A DNA stretch of 43,244 nucleotides from Defluviitaleaceae bacterium (GCA_009787355.1 WRGD01000145.1:1-43244), one strand, 5' to 3'. Counted from the stretch's first letter, positions 8,999-17,451 are shown. Notes: generated by a model not told the origin, from the sequence alone. Numbers and translations are program-made.

Positions 8999-10084
8999 AT
9001 GAAGCGAACAAGAATTTTTATAGACCCGGGTCATGGTGGGAGAGACCCCGGAGCTGTTGCAAATGGTATGAGAGAATCTGATATTGTACTACAGGTTTCA
9101 TTAATACTTAGAAATATACTTCAAAATGATGGTATAGAAGTTATAATGTCAAGAACATCCGATATAACTTTAACATTACTTCAAAGAACACAAATGGCAA
9201 ATAATTCTGATGCTGATTTTTTTATTAGCATACATACAAATGCTGGTGGTGGAACAGGTGCAGAAACTTTTATATCAGCAACAAAACAACAAGATAGACC
9301 TTTTGCTACTACTATAAATGATAATTACGTAAGAATAATGGGGTTACGTAATAGGGGAGTTAGGTTAGATACCCAAGCTTTTGTTGGTTCACTACACGTA
9401 CTTAGACAAACAAGAATGCCTGCTATTTTGGTAGAACTTGCATTTATTGATAGCCCGCTAAATAATCCAGATGTAAATATACTGCGAAACAGAAGAAATG
9501 ATATGGCACAAGCACTTTCTGTTGGTATTGTTGAATTTTTGGGAATAGATTTAAATATACCAAACGTTGCTTCTTGGGCTGTGGATGCTTGGTATTGGGC
9601 AATAAACTACAATATAACAGATGGCGCAAGACCTATAGAAAGTGTAACAAGGCAAGAAGCAATTACAATATTGTATAGATACAATTTATTGGCATATCAA
9701 AGTGGTTTTGGGATAAATCCAAATACATCGCAAATAGATATACCAAATGCTGATAATTGGGCTATTGTTCCTTTATCTTGGGCCATGTCTTTAAATATTA
9801 GCGATGGGACAAGACCTAAAGATAATATAACAAGGCAAGAGTTTATTACTATTTTGTATAGGTACACAATGAGATTAATGATAGATTCACAAGCAGCAGC
9901 TACACTTGATACAAACATAGAAGAAAATGAACAAAATAATACATTTAATGATGTTGCAAATTGGGCATTAGATGCTTGGCTTTGGGCTATAAAAATATCT
10001 CTTTCAGATGGGACAAGACCTACAGATAGTATAACAAGACAAGAAGTTGTAACACTTATATACAGACATACTAATAGACTTTAA
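8999..10084 (+). CDS. N-acetylmuramoyl-L-alanine amidase with three SLH repeats, no signal peptide
   Basis: A 361-residue peptidoglycan hydrolase. Residues 5-180 form an Amidase_3 zinc domain: the first zinc His is in DPGHGG (residues 9-14), the second in SIHTNA, and the catalytic Glu in LVELAFI. After it come three S-layer-homology-type repeats (about 190-230, 245-285, 315-355), each with 'WA-x-x-WxWA', DG(A/T)RP and (V/I)TRQE, expected to bind secondary cell-wall polymer. The protein starts directly with MKRTRIFIDPGHGG, and no upstream in-frame start adds a signal peptide, so export by Sec is not evident. This resembles phage endolysins or autolysins released by lysis. It is a single-gene unit with its own promoter and terminator. 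Confidence 0.9.
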   Translation: MKRTRIFIDPGHGGRDPGAVANGMRESDIVLQVSLILRNILQNDGIEVIMSRTSDITLTLLQRTQMANNSDADFFISIHTNAGGGTGAETFISATKQQDRPFATTINDNYVRIMGLRNRGVRLDTQAFVGSLHVLRQTRMPAILVELAFIDSPLNNPDVNILRNRRNDMAQALSVGIVEFLGIDLNIPNVASWAVDAWYWAINYNITDGARPIESVTRQEAITILYRYNLLAYQSGFGINPNTSQIDIPNADNWAIVPLSWAMSLNISDGTRPKDNITRQEFITILYRYTMRLMIDSQAAATLDTNIEENEQNNTFNDVANWALDAWLWAIKISLSDGTRPTDSITRQEVVTLIYRHTNRL

Positions 10085-10089
10085 AAAAT

Positions 10090-10128
10090 AGAGCTTAGAA
10101 TTTATCTAAAAACTAAATTCTAAGCTCT
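10090..10128. terminator. Terminator between amidase and tatD
   Basis: Perfect 15-base stem: AGAGCTTAGAATTTA (10090-10104) and its complement at 10114-10128, with a 9-base loop. On the minus strand it is followed by TATTTTTT, so it is a strong terminator for tatD; on the plus strand the U run is weak. Confidence 0.8.
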
Positions 10129-10137
10129 TATTATAAA

Positions 10138-10914
10138 TTAATCTTTTATATTATAAAATCTTTTTGCATTCTCTGTTGTAACCTTTGCAACTTCACTAGG
10201 TGCTACATTTTTTATTCTTGCAATTTGGTTAACTATGAAAGATAAATTAAAAGAATCGTTTCTTTTTCCACGATTAGGCACTGGAGATAAATAAGGAGCA
10301 TCTGTTTCTATAAGCAAAAACTCTAATGGAATATTTTCTACCACTTCTACTAAAGATTTAGCATTTTTGTATGTTATAACTCCACCAACTCCAATGTAAT
10401 ATCCCATTTTTACATATTCTTTTGCGTTCTCTAAACTACCACTATAACAGTGTATTACACCTGGTCCGTTTGTTCTTGTTAACTTAGCATCTTTTAATAT
10501 ATCGAATGTTTTTCCATATGCATCTCTACAATGTATTACAACAGGTAGGTTTGTTTTTCTTACAAGTTTTAGTTGTTCTAAAAACCAATATTCCTGTATA
10601 TCTCTTGGAGAAAAATCGTAGTAAAAATCTAGACCAATTTCTCCTATTGCTACTACTTTTTCATCTTTTGCTAATTCTTCTATTTTTATAAAATCTTCTT
10701 TTGTCATTTTAGAAACATCATGAGGATGATAACCGACTGTTGCATATAAAAATGAGTATTTTTTTGCTAATTCTACTCCAAAAATAGAAGATTTTAAATC
10801 TGAACCAATATTTACAATATATTTTATATCACTATGAGCTAAAAGCTCTAAAATTTTGTATCTATCTTCATCAAATTGTTTGCTAGTGTAATGAGCATGG
10901 GTTTCAAAATACAT
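10138..10914 (-). CDS. tatD: TatD-family metal-dependent DNase
   Basis: A 258-residue TIM-barrel hydrolase of the TatD/YcfH family, linked to 3'-5' DNA exonuclease activity and DNA repair. Metal-binding residues are visible in ETHAHYTS (His-x-His at the N-terminus, with Glu where Asp is usual), GEIGLDFYYD, VIHCRDA, IHCYSG and the C-terminal ETDAPYL. The length is normal. Its start shares one base with the end of metG; the metG-tatD order is common in Firmicutes and the pair is surely one transcript. Confidence 0.93.
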   Translation of the reverse strand: MYFETHAHYTSKQFDEDRYKILELLAHSDIKYIVNIGSDLKSSIFGVELAKKYSFLYATVGYHPHDVSKMTKEDFIKIEELAKDEKVVAIGEIGLDFYYDFSPRDIQEYWFLEQLKLVRKTNLPVVIHCRDAYGKTFDILKDAKLTRTNGPGVIHCYSGSLENAKEYVKMGYYIGVGGVITYKNAKSLVEVVENIPLEFLLIETDAPYLSPVPNRGKRNDSFNLSFIVNQIARIKNVAPSEVAKVTTENAKRFYNIKD

Positions 10915-12851
10915 TAACTTACTGTAGCTCCATTCATAATTTTTGAAATTGTTACAATGTCTAATTCACCATCATCATTTGAGGCAGCAAGTATCATACC
11001 CTCAGAAACTTCACCCCTAAGTTTTACGGGTTTTAAATTTGTAACAACAACAACTTGTTTTCCTACCATATCTTCAGGTGAAAAATGTGATGCTATACCG
11101 GAAACTATTTGCCTTATTTCATTTCCTATTTTTATTTGGCTTTTTAACAATCTGTCCGATTTTTTAACTCTTTCACATTCTATTATTGTACCAATTTTTA
11201 AGTCTATCTTGAAAAAATCATCTATTGTTATTTGTTCTTTTATATTGATTTTTTCCTCATCTTTTTTGATGACTTTATCTTCTGTTTTTTCTACATTTGT
11301 TTTTTCCAATTCTTCTAACTCTTTTTCTATATCTATTCTTGGGAAAATTATATCTCCTTTAGATACTTTTATATTTTTAGGCATAATGCCAAATTCTTTT
11401 GAAGATTCTAGTGTTTTGATATTATCTGGTACACCCATTTGTCTAAAAATTTCATTAGATGTGCTAGGCATAACAGGATTTATTAAAATAGCTATAAATC
11501 TTAAACTTTCACTTAATATATATAGTACATTTGCAAGTTCTTCTTTTTTGCTTTCATCTTTTGCTAATATCCACGGTTTTGTTTCATCTATATACTTGTT
11601 AGACCTGCTTATAAAAGTCCAAAGGCTTGATAAAGCATCACTAAACATAAATTTTTCCATTTTTTCTTCATATATATAAAATGTTTCTCTAGATAAATCT
11701 ATTATAATTTTATCGTATTCTGTATTTTTCTGTTCTAGTGGCAATTCCCCATCAAAATATTTTTCTATCATAGCTACTGTTCTAGATAATAAATTACCTA
11801 AATCGTTTGCCAAATCAAAATTAATACGTTTTATTAAAGATTCGTTTGTAAAACTCCCATCACTACCAAAAGAAACTTCTCTCATTAGAAAATATCGTAT
11901 AGCGTCTTTTCCGTATCTATCTATAAGAATACTTGGGTCTATAACATTTCCTTTACTTTTTGACATCTTTTCATTGTTTATAAGTAACCAGCCATGTCCA
12001 AATATTTGTTTTGGTAATGGTTCTCCAAGTGCCATAAGTATTGCAGGCCATGTAATAGTATGAAAACGTACTATTTCTTTACCAACTATATGAATATCTG
12101 CAGGCCAGTATTCTTTATAATCTTTATCATTTTCAGACAAGTAGCCAAGTGCTGTAATATAGTTTGAAAGTGCGTCTATCCAAACATATACAACATGGTT
12201 TGTATCGAATGTTACTGGTATTCCCCATTTAAAAGAGGTACGAGAAACACAAATATCTTCAAGGCCCGGCTTTAGAAAATTATTTATCATTTCATTTTTT
12301 CTTGCTTCTGGAGTTATAAAATTTGGATTTTCTTCTATATGATTTAACAACTTATCTGTATATTTTGAAAGTTTAAAAAAATAGGCATCTTCTTTTAAAG
12401 TATTAAGGTTTCCTTTACAATCTGGACATTTTCCATCTTCTTCTTTACTTTCAGTAAAAAAAGTTTCACAAGGAGTGCAATATAAACCTTCATAAACACC
12501 TTTATATATTTCTCCATCGTCGTATAATTTTTTAAATATTTTTTGAACACCCTCTATATGGCTTTTATCTGTTGTTCTTATAAAATAATCGTAAGATATA
12601 TCTAGCTTTTCCCAAAGTTCTAAAATACCTTTTACTATATTATCTACATATTCTTTTGGAGTAGTTCCTACTGCCTTTGCACTTTTTTCTATTTTTTCAC
12701 CATGTTCATCTGTACCAGTTAAAAATTTGACATTGTATCCTTTCATTTTTTTATATCTAGCTATTGTGTCTGTAGCTACTGTTGTATAACTATGACCAAT
12801 ATGTAGCTTGCTATTTGGATAGAATATTGGTGTTGTAATATAGTAGTTCAT
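10914..12851 (-). CDS. metG: Methionyl-tRNA synthetase
   Basis: A 645-residue class I aminoacyl-tRNA synthetase that charges tRNA-Met. The nucleotide-binding HIGH motif (KLHIGHSYTT) and the KMSKS loop (EKMSKSKGN) are intact. A zinc knuckle with CTPC and CPDC is present, and the C-terminal 100 residues form the EMAP-II/Trbp111-type tRNA-binding domain. The start is placed at the ATG of MNYYITTPIFYP because GGAGG lies just before it; an ATG 18 bases upstream would overlap that ribosome site. No T-box leader was seen in the short upstream region. It is followed directly by tatD. Confidence 0.96.
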   Translation of the reverse strand: MNYYITTPIFYPNSKLHIGHSYTTVATDTIARYKKMKGYNVKFLTGTDEHGEKIEKSAKAVGTTPKEYVDNIVKGILELWEKLDISYDYFIRTTDKSHIEGVQKIFKKLYDDGEIYKGVYEGLYCTPCETFFTESKEEDGKCPDCKGNLNTLKEDAYFFKLSKYTDKLLNHIEENPNFITPEARKNEMINNFLKPGLEDICVSRTSFKWGIPVTFDTNHVVYVWIDALSNYITALGYLSENDKDYKEYWPADIHIVGKEIVRFHTITWPAILMALGEPLPKQIFGHGWLLINNEKMSKSKGNVIDPSILIDRYGKDAIRYFLMREVSFGSDGSFTNESLIKRINFDLANDLGNLLSRTVAMIEKYFDGELPLEQKNTEYDKIIIDLSRETFYIYEEKMEKFMFSDALSSLWTFISRSNKYIDETKPWILAKDESKKEELANVLYILSESLRFIAILINPVMPSTSNEIFRQMGVPDNIKTLESSKEFGIMPKNIKVSKGDIIFPRIDIEKELEELEKTNVEKTEDKVIKKDEEKINIKEQITIDDFFKIDLKIGTIIECERVKKSDRLLKSQIKIGNEIRQIVSGIASHFSPEDMVGKQVVVVTNLKPVKLRGEVSEGMILAASNDDGELDIVTISKIMNGATVS

Positions 12852-12925
12852 TTTACCTCCGTATTTCAAAAAATATCTTGAAGTATACCATAATTATATA
12901 TAAAAGTCTAAATATATGTAAAAAT

Positions 12926-12954
12926 TTGATAAAAATTTTTAGTTGTGGTAAAAT
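12926..12954 (+). promoter_or_regulatory. Predicted promoter of the lipoprotein gene
   Basis: -35 TTGATA (12926-12931), 17-base spacer, -10 TAAAAT (12949-12954). It lies in the metG/lipoprotein divergent gap, about 66 bases before the start. Confidence 0.55.
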
Positions 12955-13020
12955 GAAAAATGCGATTAAATTTTCTGCATATGTAAAAATTAAATATTTT
13001 AAAGGAGTAATACATAAGAA

Positions 13021-14541
13021 ATGTTTTTCAAAACTTTTATGATTCTTTTTATTTCATTATTTTTGGTAGCTTGTGGCACTAATTCTACAATATTAGAAAA
13101 TAATAATTTAGAGCCTATAACACTTGTATACGCACAATGGACAAATCCTGTATCTTTCGATCCAATTGGTTCTAACGATGTTATTTCTACGGAAGTACAA
13201 GGGCAAATTTTTGAGGGTTTGACTGGTTTTGCAGAAGATGGAACACCTATTCCATTACTTGCAGAGTCTTTTTTTGCAATAGATGAAACAACATGGCAAT
13301 TTAATCTTAAACGTAATGTTTATTTCCATAATGGAGATTATTTTAATGCTTATGCTGTTTATCGTAGTATAGAACGAATTATAAATCCTTTAAATGCCTC
13401 TCCAAGAACATTTATTTTAAACATGATAAGTGAAATAAACATAATAGATGATTATACAGTACAATTTGTTACAACTTTTCCTTTTTCACCATTACCATCA
13501 CATCTTGCACTTGCAGCAGCTTTTATAGCTAGTCCAACAGCTATAGAAAATGATACACTGCAACAACATCCTGTAGGAACTGGTCCTTTTATGTTTTATA
13601 GCCACACATCAGGAGTAGAAACTATAATGCATGTAAATCCAAATTATCATGGTGAAATACCAGATATAGATATTTTACGTTTTTTAGTTGTTCCAGATTC
13701 ACATACAAGATTAAATATGCTTGAAACTGGTGAGATAAACGTAACTTTTGTTTCTGCAAATGATGCAAATTCTATAAATAACGATGAAAATTTAAATTTA
13801 ATAGAGGCAGAATCTGCAAGACAAAATTATATAGGTTTTAACACTCAAATTTCTCCTTTTAACGATGAAAGAGTAAGAAGAGCAATAGCTATGGTAGTAG
13901 ATATAGATTCAATTGTGGCTAGTGTAGAAGGTCTTGGAATATCTCCATCTGGTCCACTTCCACCATCTGTTATAGGTGCTAGCAGTATAGAACCTATATC
14001 TGGTAGTTTAAACTATGCAATAGAATTACTTTCAGAGGCTGGTTTTCCAAATGGTTTTGATACAAATATAATTTTTTCTTCAGCAAGACCAGTAGAAGAA
14101 AGATTGACAGCAGAGATATTACAGTCAAATTTAGAACTTTTAGGAATAAGAGCTACAGTGCAAGAAATGGAGAATGCAGCTTTTTTGGAGGCAACTGCAT
14201 TAGGAAATCACGAAATATTTATACTTAGTTGGACAGTTGTTACACTAGATGCTGATTACGGACTTTTTCCATTATTTCATAGCTCTATGCATGGTGGATG
14301 GGGAAATAGAACTTTTTATACAAACCCTGTTGTAGATGATTTGCTAATAAGAGCAAGAATGACAGACAATCCAACGACGAGGAATAATTTATATAGAGAA
14401 ATATCTGAAATAATATCAAATGAAGTACCTATAATAACTACATTTTATTCTATATTACCTATAGGAACAAATGGAGTGGAGCATTTGAGGGTTGGTTTTC
14501 ATTCTGGACCTTATTTTAGAAAGGCTGTTATGATTAGATAA
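13021..14541 (+). CDS. Peptide/nickel-type ABC transporter solute-binding lipoprotein
   Basis: A 506-residue SBP_bac_5-family protein, which captures peptides, nickel or related solutes outside the membrane. A lipoprotein signal ends in the lipobox LVAC (Cys18). The mature part contains the family signature region around FEGLTGF, the segment HPVGTGPF and the typical 'FNL(K)RNVYFHNGD'. The ATG has AAAGGAG 13 bases upstream, and an in-frame stop lies two codons before it, so no other start is possible. No permease or ATPase gene is adjacent, so it is an orphan that must use a transporter encoded elsewhere. It shows similarity to nickel-binding NikA-like proteins, but the ligand is not determinable. 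Confidence 0.88.
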   Translation: MFFKTFMILFISLFLVACGTNSTILENNNLEPITLVYAQWTNPVSFDPIGSNDVISTEVQGQIFEGLTGFAEDGTPIPLLAESFFAIDETTWQFNLKRNVYFHNGDYFNAYAVYRSIERIINPLNASPRTFILNMISEINIIDDYTVQFVTTFPFSPLPSHLALAAAFIASPTAIENDTLQQHPVGTGPFMFYSHTSGVETIMHVNPNYHGEIPDIDILRFLVVPDSHTRLNMLETGEINVTFVSANDANSINNDENLNLIEAESARQNYIGFNTQISPFNDERVRRAIAMVVDIDSIVASVEGLGISPSGPLPPSVIGASSIEPISGSLNYAIELLSEAGFPNGFDTNIIFSSARPVEERLTAEILQSNLELLGIRATVQEMENAAFLEATALGNHEIFILSWTVVTLDADYGLFPLFHSSMHGGWGNRTFYTNPVVDDLLIRARMTDNPTTRNNLYREISEIISNEVPIITTFYSILPIGTNGVEHLRVGFHSGPYFRKAVMIR

Positions 14542-14555
14542 TTAAATAGACATAT

Positions 14556-14591
14556 AAAAAAAGAGAAGAGATAAATTTATTCTCTTTTTTT
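14556..14591 (+). terminator. Terminator after the lipoprotein gene
   Basis: AAAAAAAGAGAA (14556-14567) pairs with TTCTCTTTTTTT (14580-14591), with a 12-base loop and a T run on the plus strand. Confidence 0.75.
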
Positions 14592-14674
14592 ATATCTAAT
14601 GATTTAAAAACATATAGAATTATAAATAAAAATCATTAACTTTCAATTTTACTACTTTATTATAAAAATAGGCT

Positions 14675-14744
14675 AATGCATCACTTAAAGTGATACATTA
14701 ATACAAAAAAATGCTTGACATAAAACTTATCACCATATTATAAT
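14675..14744 (+). promoter_or_regulatory. ung promoter with upstream near-palindrome
   Basis: A near-perfect inverted repeat, AATGCATCACTT / AAGTGATACATT (14675-14699, one mismatch), lies just before a consensus promoter: TTGACA (14715-14720), 18-base spacer, TATAAT (14739-14744). The repeat could be an operator. The ung start is 41 bases downstream. Confidence 0.6.
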
Positions 14745-14785
14745 TATGAACAGTATCTAAAAATACATAAACAAGGATATTTTTA

Positions 14786-15439
14786 ATGAAACAAGATTGG
14801 AAGGAACTCTTAACACCAGAACGTGAAAAGGATTATTTCAAAAAATTACAACTTTTTACTAAAATTGAATATGCAAACAAAACTGTATATCCTCCAAAAG
14901 ACAAAATTTTTACAGCTTTTTCTTTAACTTCATACTATGAAACGAAAATCGTTATTTTAGGTCAAGACCCGTACCATGGAAAAGGTCAAGCACATGGGCT
15001 TAGTTTTTCCGTAGAAGACAAAAATGCTAAATTCCCTCCTTCTTTAAGAAATATGTTTAAAGAGCTTGAAACAGATACAGGTATAATAAGGTCAAATCAA
15101 AACCTTACTGACTGGGCTAATCAAGGTGTACTAATGCTTAATACCGTTCTAACTGTTAGAGCTTCAGAAGCAGGTTCTCACCGTGGACAGGGATGGGAAG
15201 TTTTTACGGATTCCGTAATATCAAAACTGAACGATAGAGAAGACCCTGTAATTTTTATTTTATGGGGTGCTGATGCAAAGAAAAAAATTTCTTTAATTAC
15301 TAACAAACAACATAAACTTATTACCGGTGTTCATCCAAGTCCCCTTTCAGCACATGGTGGCTTTTTTGGTAGTAAACCCTACAGCAAGGCAAATTCTTTT
15401 TTAACCGATATGGGCAAATCTGAAATAAAGTGGGGCTAA
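14786..15439 (+). CDS. ung: Uracil-DNA glycosylase, family 1
   Basis: A 217-residue enzyme that removes uracil from DNA and starts base-excision repair. The water-activating motif GQDPYH is at residues 59-64 (catalytic Asp61), followed by [10 protein letters not shown]. The DNA-intercalation and catalytic His motif appears as [13 protein letters not shown] near the C-terminus. Length and motifs are complete. It has its own consensus promoter and terminator. Codon use is somewhat less AT-biased than its neighbours, and the locus shares the start of its promoter with the next transcript, so recent acquisition is possible. Confidence 0.96.
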   Translation: MKQDWKELLTPEREKDYFKKLQLFTKIEYANKTVYPPKDKIFTAFSLTSYYETKIVILGQDPYHGKGQAHGLSFSVEDKNAKFPPSLRNMFKELETDTGIIRSNQNLTDWANQGVLMLNTVLTVRASEAGSHRGQGWEVFTDSVISKLNDREDPVIFILWGADAKKKISLITNKQHKLITGVHPSPLSAHGGFFGSKPYSKANSFLTDMGKSEIKWG

Positions 15440-15455
15440 TAAACTTAAACATCAT

Positions 15456-15490
15456 AAAAAAGATAGTAACAGAAAGCTACTATCTTTTTT
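15456..15490 (+). terminator. ung terminator
   Basis: Perfect 13-base stem: AAAAAAGATAGTA (15456-15468) with TACTATCTTTTTT (15478-15490), 9-base loop, T run on the plus strand. Confidence 0.85.
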
Positions 15491-15516
15491 TCGTTTAAAA
15501 ATTATTTACAAAATGC

Positions 15517-15545
15517 TTGACATAATAAACAAAATACAGTATAAT
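15517..15545 (+). promoter_or_regulatory. Consensus promoter of the candidate small RNA
   Basis: TTGACA (15517-15522), 17-base spacer, TATAAT (15540-15545): a perfect sigma-A promoter. Its -35 context AATGCTTGACATAA is shared with the ung promoter. Confidence 0.7.
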
Positions 15546-15775
15546 AGGGAACATGGCATTAGCTAATAGTAATTTTAGCAAACCATGTAGAATTAATCAT
15601 TTTCAAATTTATTTAAAAGCTACTCAAGAGTATCTTTAGCAACTTCTACAGAAAAATCAAAGCTTTATTGCATTTGGATTTTTCATAAATTATGTGCTTC
15701 TTTTTCAAATTCTGCAAACATTATTTGAAAAAAATTAACAAAAAGACCATTGACTTAAGTCGGTGGTCTTTTTGT
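15546..15775 (+). ncRNA. Candidate small RNA of unknown function
   Basis: The stretch runs from a perfect promoter to a terminator-like hairpin, AAAAAGACCATTGAC / GTCGGTGGTCTTTTT (15740-15754 / 15759-15773; 4-base loop, two wobble pairs), followed by a T run. The predicted transcript is about 220 bases. The only ORF near the start, a 28-codon one from ATG 15553 (MALANSNFSKPCRINHF...), begins essentially at the expected transcription start, so it has no leader or ribosome site. A noncoding RNA or a decayed gene tail is more likely. No known RNA family was recognised. Confidence 0.4.
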
Positions 15776-15986
15776 ATTACTCTTTTATATTCGTATCCTC
15801 TTATGTAGCTATTTTAAAAAACTCATATTTTTCTATTTTTACTAATATTTTTCACTTGCAAACAATCTATATAGATTATAAAATAGTGCTATTCTATTTA
15901 TTTCTATCAAAAGTAAATAGTGTGCAAAACATAATATTTTAGTTCAAGTCGAAGTATTTTATAAATAAAAATATTGGAGGGATAAA

Positions 15987-16901
15987 ATGACTAAAACAGA
16001 AGTATTAGATTCGTTTTTTAATATGGGTGATAATAGTAATGCTGCCCATATTGAAAAAGTTCGAGAAAATTTACATGAATACGGAAGAAATTACGGATAC
16101 GATAGACAAATTGCAGATGTTTTACTTTTATGTGATATGTTTAAATTAGAAGCAGACCTTAATTATTTCAAAAAAGCTCGTAAAATTGTAACACCAATAA
16201 TTAATAGAACAGGTATTGCAATAGATGATTTTGATTTATACGATATTAGAGTTGTAGCAACAGCTATTGGTCATACGCAAACTTGGCGACAAGCGTATAT
16301 GATTGGTGAAAAATTGTTGGTAAGTTTAGAAAAGTACAAAAATCACCCTAGATATAATCATATAAAAAGGTCTACACATATGAATATTGCATATGGATTA
16401 TTACATGCTGAGTATTATGAGGATATTTCCGACGATATGTTAGAAGAAGCATTTTTAGAACATATAGACGCAGCAATTGATTTGTGTACTAATGAAAATT
16501 TTAAAGATTTTATAGGAACAAATTTAGTTAGAAAAGGACTTTTTTTAAAAGATTTTAATATTGTTGAAGAAGGCTTAAAATATGCAAAAGAAAATGCTAA
16601 TAAAGCAATATGTAATATGCTATTGGATGAAATTAATGAATATAAAGCATTTATTAACAATCCTATAACAGAAGCTAAGTTAAGGTCTATAATTGCAAAA
16701 AACATTAAAAAGCAACGTGAAGCTAAAAATATGGATATAGACACTCTAGCAGATGCTATAGGTATTAGTTCTTCTTTGTTATCATTAGTAGAAAATGGAG
16801 AGATAGAGTTAAGTCAACACAATTTATTTAAATTAGTAGAAGTTCTTAAAATATCACTTGATAAAATTTTTTATGATACTGATAGAGATTTTTTATCATA
16901 A
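15987..16901 (+). CDS. Helical-repeat regulator with C-terminal Xre-type HTH
   Basis: A 304-residue protein. Residues 1-225 are predicted all-helical (TPR-like, with recurring Leu/Tyr/Ala-rich helices such as YDIRVVATAIGHTQTW and LVRKGLFLKDFNIVEEG). Residues about 229-296 form a classic Xre/Cro HTH (IAKNIKKQREAKNMDIDTLA...GISSSLLSLVENGE). RRNPP peptide receptors have the opposite order, with the HTH first. The helical part is homologous to the broken gene at 33184-33897. GGAGG precedes the ATG. A 21-codon ORF with a strong ribosome site begins 38 bases after the stop, suggesting a regulator-peptide pair. Target and ligand are unknown. Confidence 0.82.
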   Translation: MTKTEVLDSFFNMGDNSNAAHIEKVRENLHEYGRNYGYDRQIADVLLLCDMFKLEADLNYFKKARKIVTPIINRTGIAIDDFDLYDIRVVATAIGHTQTWRQAYMIGEKLLVSLEKYKNHPRYNHIKRSTHMNIAYGLLHAEYYEDISDDMLEEAFLEHIDAAIDLCTNENFKDFIGTNLVRKGLFLKDFNIVEEGLKYAKENANKAICNMLLDEINEYKAFINNPITEAKLRSIIAKNIKKQREAKNMDIDTLADAIGISSSLLSLVENGEIELSQHNLFKLVEVLKISLDKIFYDTDRDFLS

Positions 16902-16939
16902 ATAAGAATAATATTAAATTTGAAAGGAGATACAAGAAA

Positions 16940-17005
16940 ATGACATTATTTTATTACGTAGGATATGTAATCTTTAAGCCTTTTGGTCATATATCAACTG
17001 GATAG
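16940..17005 (+). CDS. 21-residue hydrophobic peptide, candidate signal for the upstream regulator
   Basis: A short ORF beginning MTLFYYVGYVIFKPFGH and ending ISTG. The ribosome site AAAGGAG (16923-16929) is near perfect, much better than chance for such a short ORF. It lies 38 bases after the HTH regulator in the same direction, with no terminator between them; the first good terminator is at 17190-17229. The product is hydrophobic and aromatic, like SHP or ComS pheromone precursors. The paralogous locus at 33116-33166 has an analogous ORF, also starting MT plus aromatic residues. A small membrane toxin or a leader peptide are alternatives. The signalling role is inference. Confidence 0.6.
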   Translation: MTLFYYVGYVIFKPFGHISTG

Positions 17006-17011
17006 AATTAA

Positions 17012-17092
17012 ATGCTAAAGTGGGATAAAGCATTAACGCTTTATATATTGTACATATCTTTTGGCTTGGTGAAGATTAACAATATTTACTAG
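17012..17092 (+). CDS. Possible second tiny ORF (26 residues)
   Basis: An ORF starting MLKWDKALTLYILYISFGLV and ending KINNIY, six bases after the 21-codon ORF and before the terminator at 17190. The only ribosome-site candidate is a weak GGATAG. It has the look of a short membrane-active or signal-like peptide (charged start, hydrophobic core). It may be chance. Confidence 0.25.
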   Translation: MLKWDKALTLYILYISFGLVKINNIY

Positions 17093-17189
17093 TTGTAATT
17101 TGTTTTAATAAAGTGTATAATATAATTCCATCAATAGAAAAAAGAATTTTATCTCAAGAATTTAGTCTCCATAGTTATACCTCCGACTA

Positions 17190-17229
17190 AGTAAAATCCC
17201 CTTTCTTATTATAGAAAGGGGATTTTACT
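17190..17229. terminator. Strong terminator hairpin
   Basis: Perfect 16-base stem AGTAAAATCCCCTTTC (17190-17205) with its complement at 17214-17229, 8-base loop, followed by TTTAAT. It ends the regulator-peptide transcript. Confidence 0.8.
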
Positions 17230-17379
17230 TTTAATCGTTTCGGTCATAAATCATTATCTAAGATTAAATCAAATATGAAATTATATACATAAAATTTGCA
17301 TATCTAGATTTATTCAGCACATATTATATATTTTTCGAATAAAAAAATTAATAATCGCAATCAAAAATCCTACCAGCTA

Positions 17380-17409
17380 TTGCTTATTATATATTTTTTG
17401 TATTATAAT
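17380..17409 (+). promoter_or_regulatory. Predicted dapH promoter
   Basis: TTGCTT (17380-17385), 18-base spacer, TATAAT (17404-17409), 42 bases before the dapH ATG. Confidence 0.55.
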
Positions 17410-17451
17410 GAATTATTGAAATAAAATTATATTATTACAAGGGAGATATAA

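Larger units (their letters stand above)
15440..15986. other. Intergenic region holding terminators and a candidate small RNA
   Basis: 547 bases with no recognisable protein gene. It contains the ung terminator, a consensus promoter at 15517-15545, a 230-base transcribed stretch ending at a strong hairpin, and then about 210 AT-rich bases upstream of the HTH regulator. A possible weak promoter (TTGCAA then TATAAA with a short spacer) lies near 15858-15885. Confidence 0.5.
17006..17451. other. Intergenic region before dapH
   Basis: About 446 bases with the doubtful 26-codon ORF, an AT-rich stretch, the terminator at 17190-17229 and a promoter for dapH at 17380-17409. No lysine riboswitch or other structured leader was recognised. 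Confidence 0.5.

Noticed and set aside
10957-11679. 240-codon plus-strand ORF
   Set aside because: Antisense to metG, which is clearly real; Ser/Phe/Ile-rich shadow translation.
12852-13020. A T-box leader for metG
   Set aside because: The upstream gap is too short and no T-box core sequence or antiterminator was found.
15553-15639. 28-codon ORF beginning MALANSNFSKP
   Set aside because: Its ATG lies at the predicted transcription start, leaving no room for a ribosome site; treated as part of a noncoding transcript.
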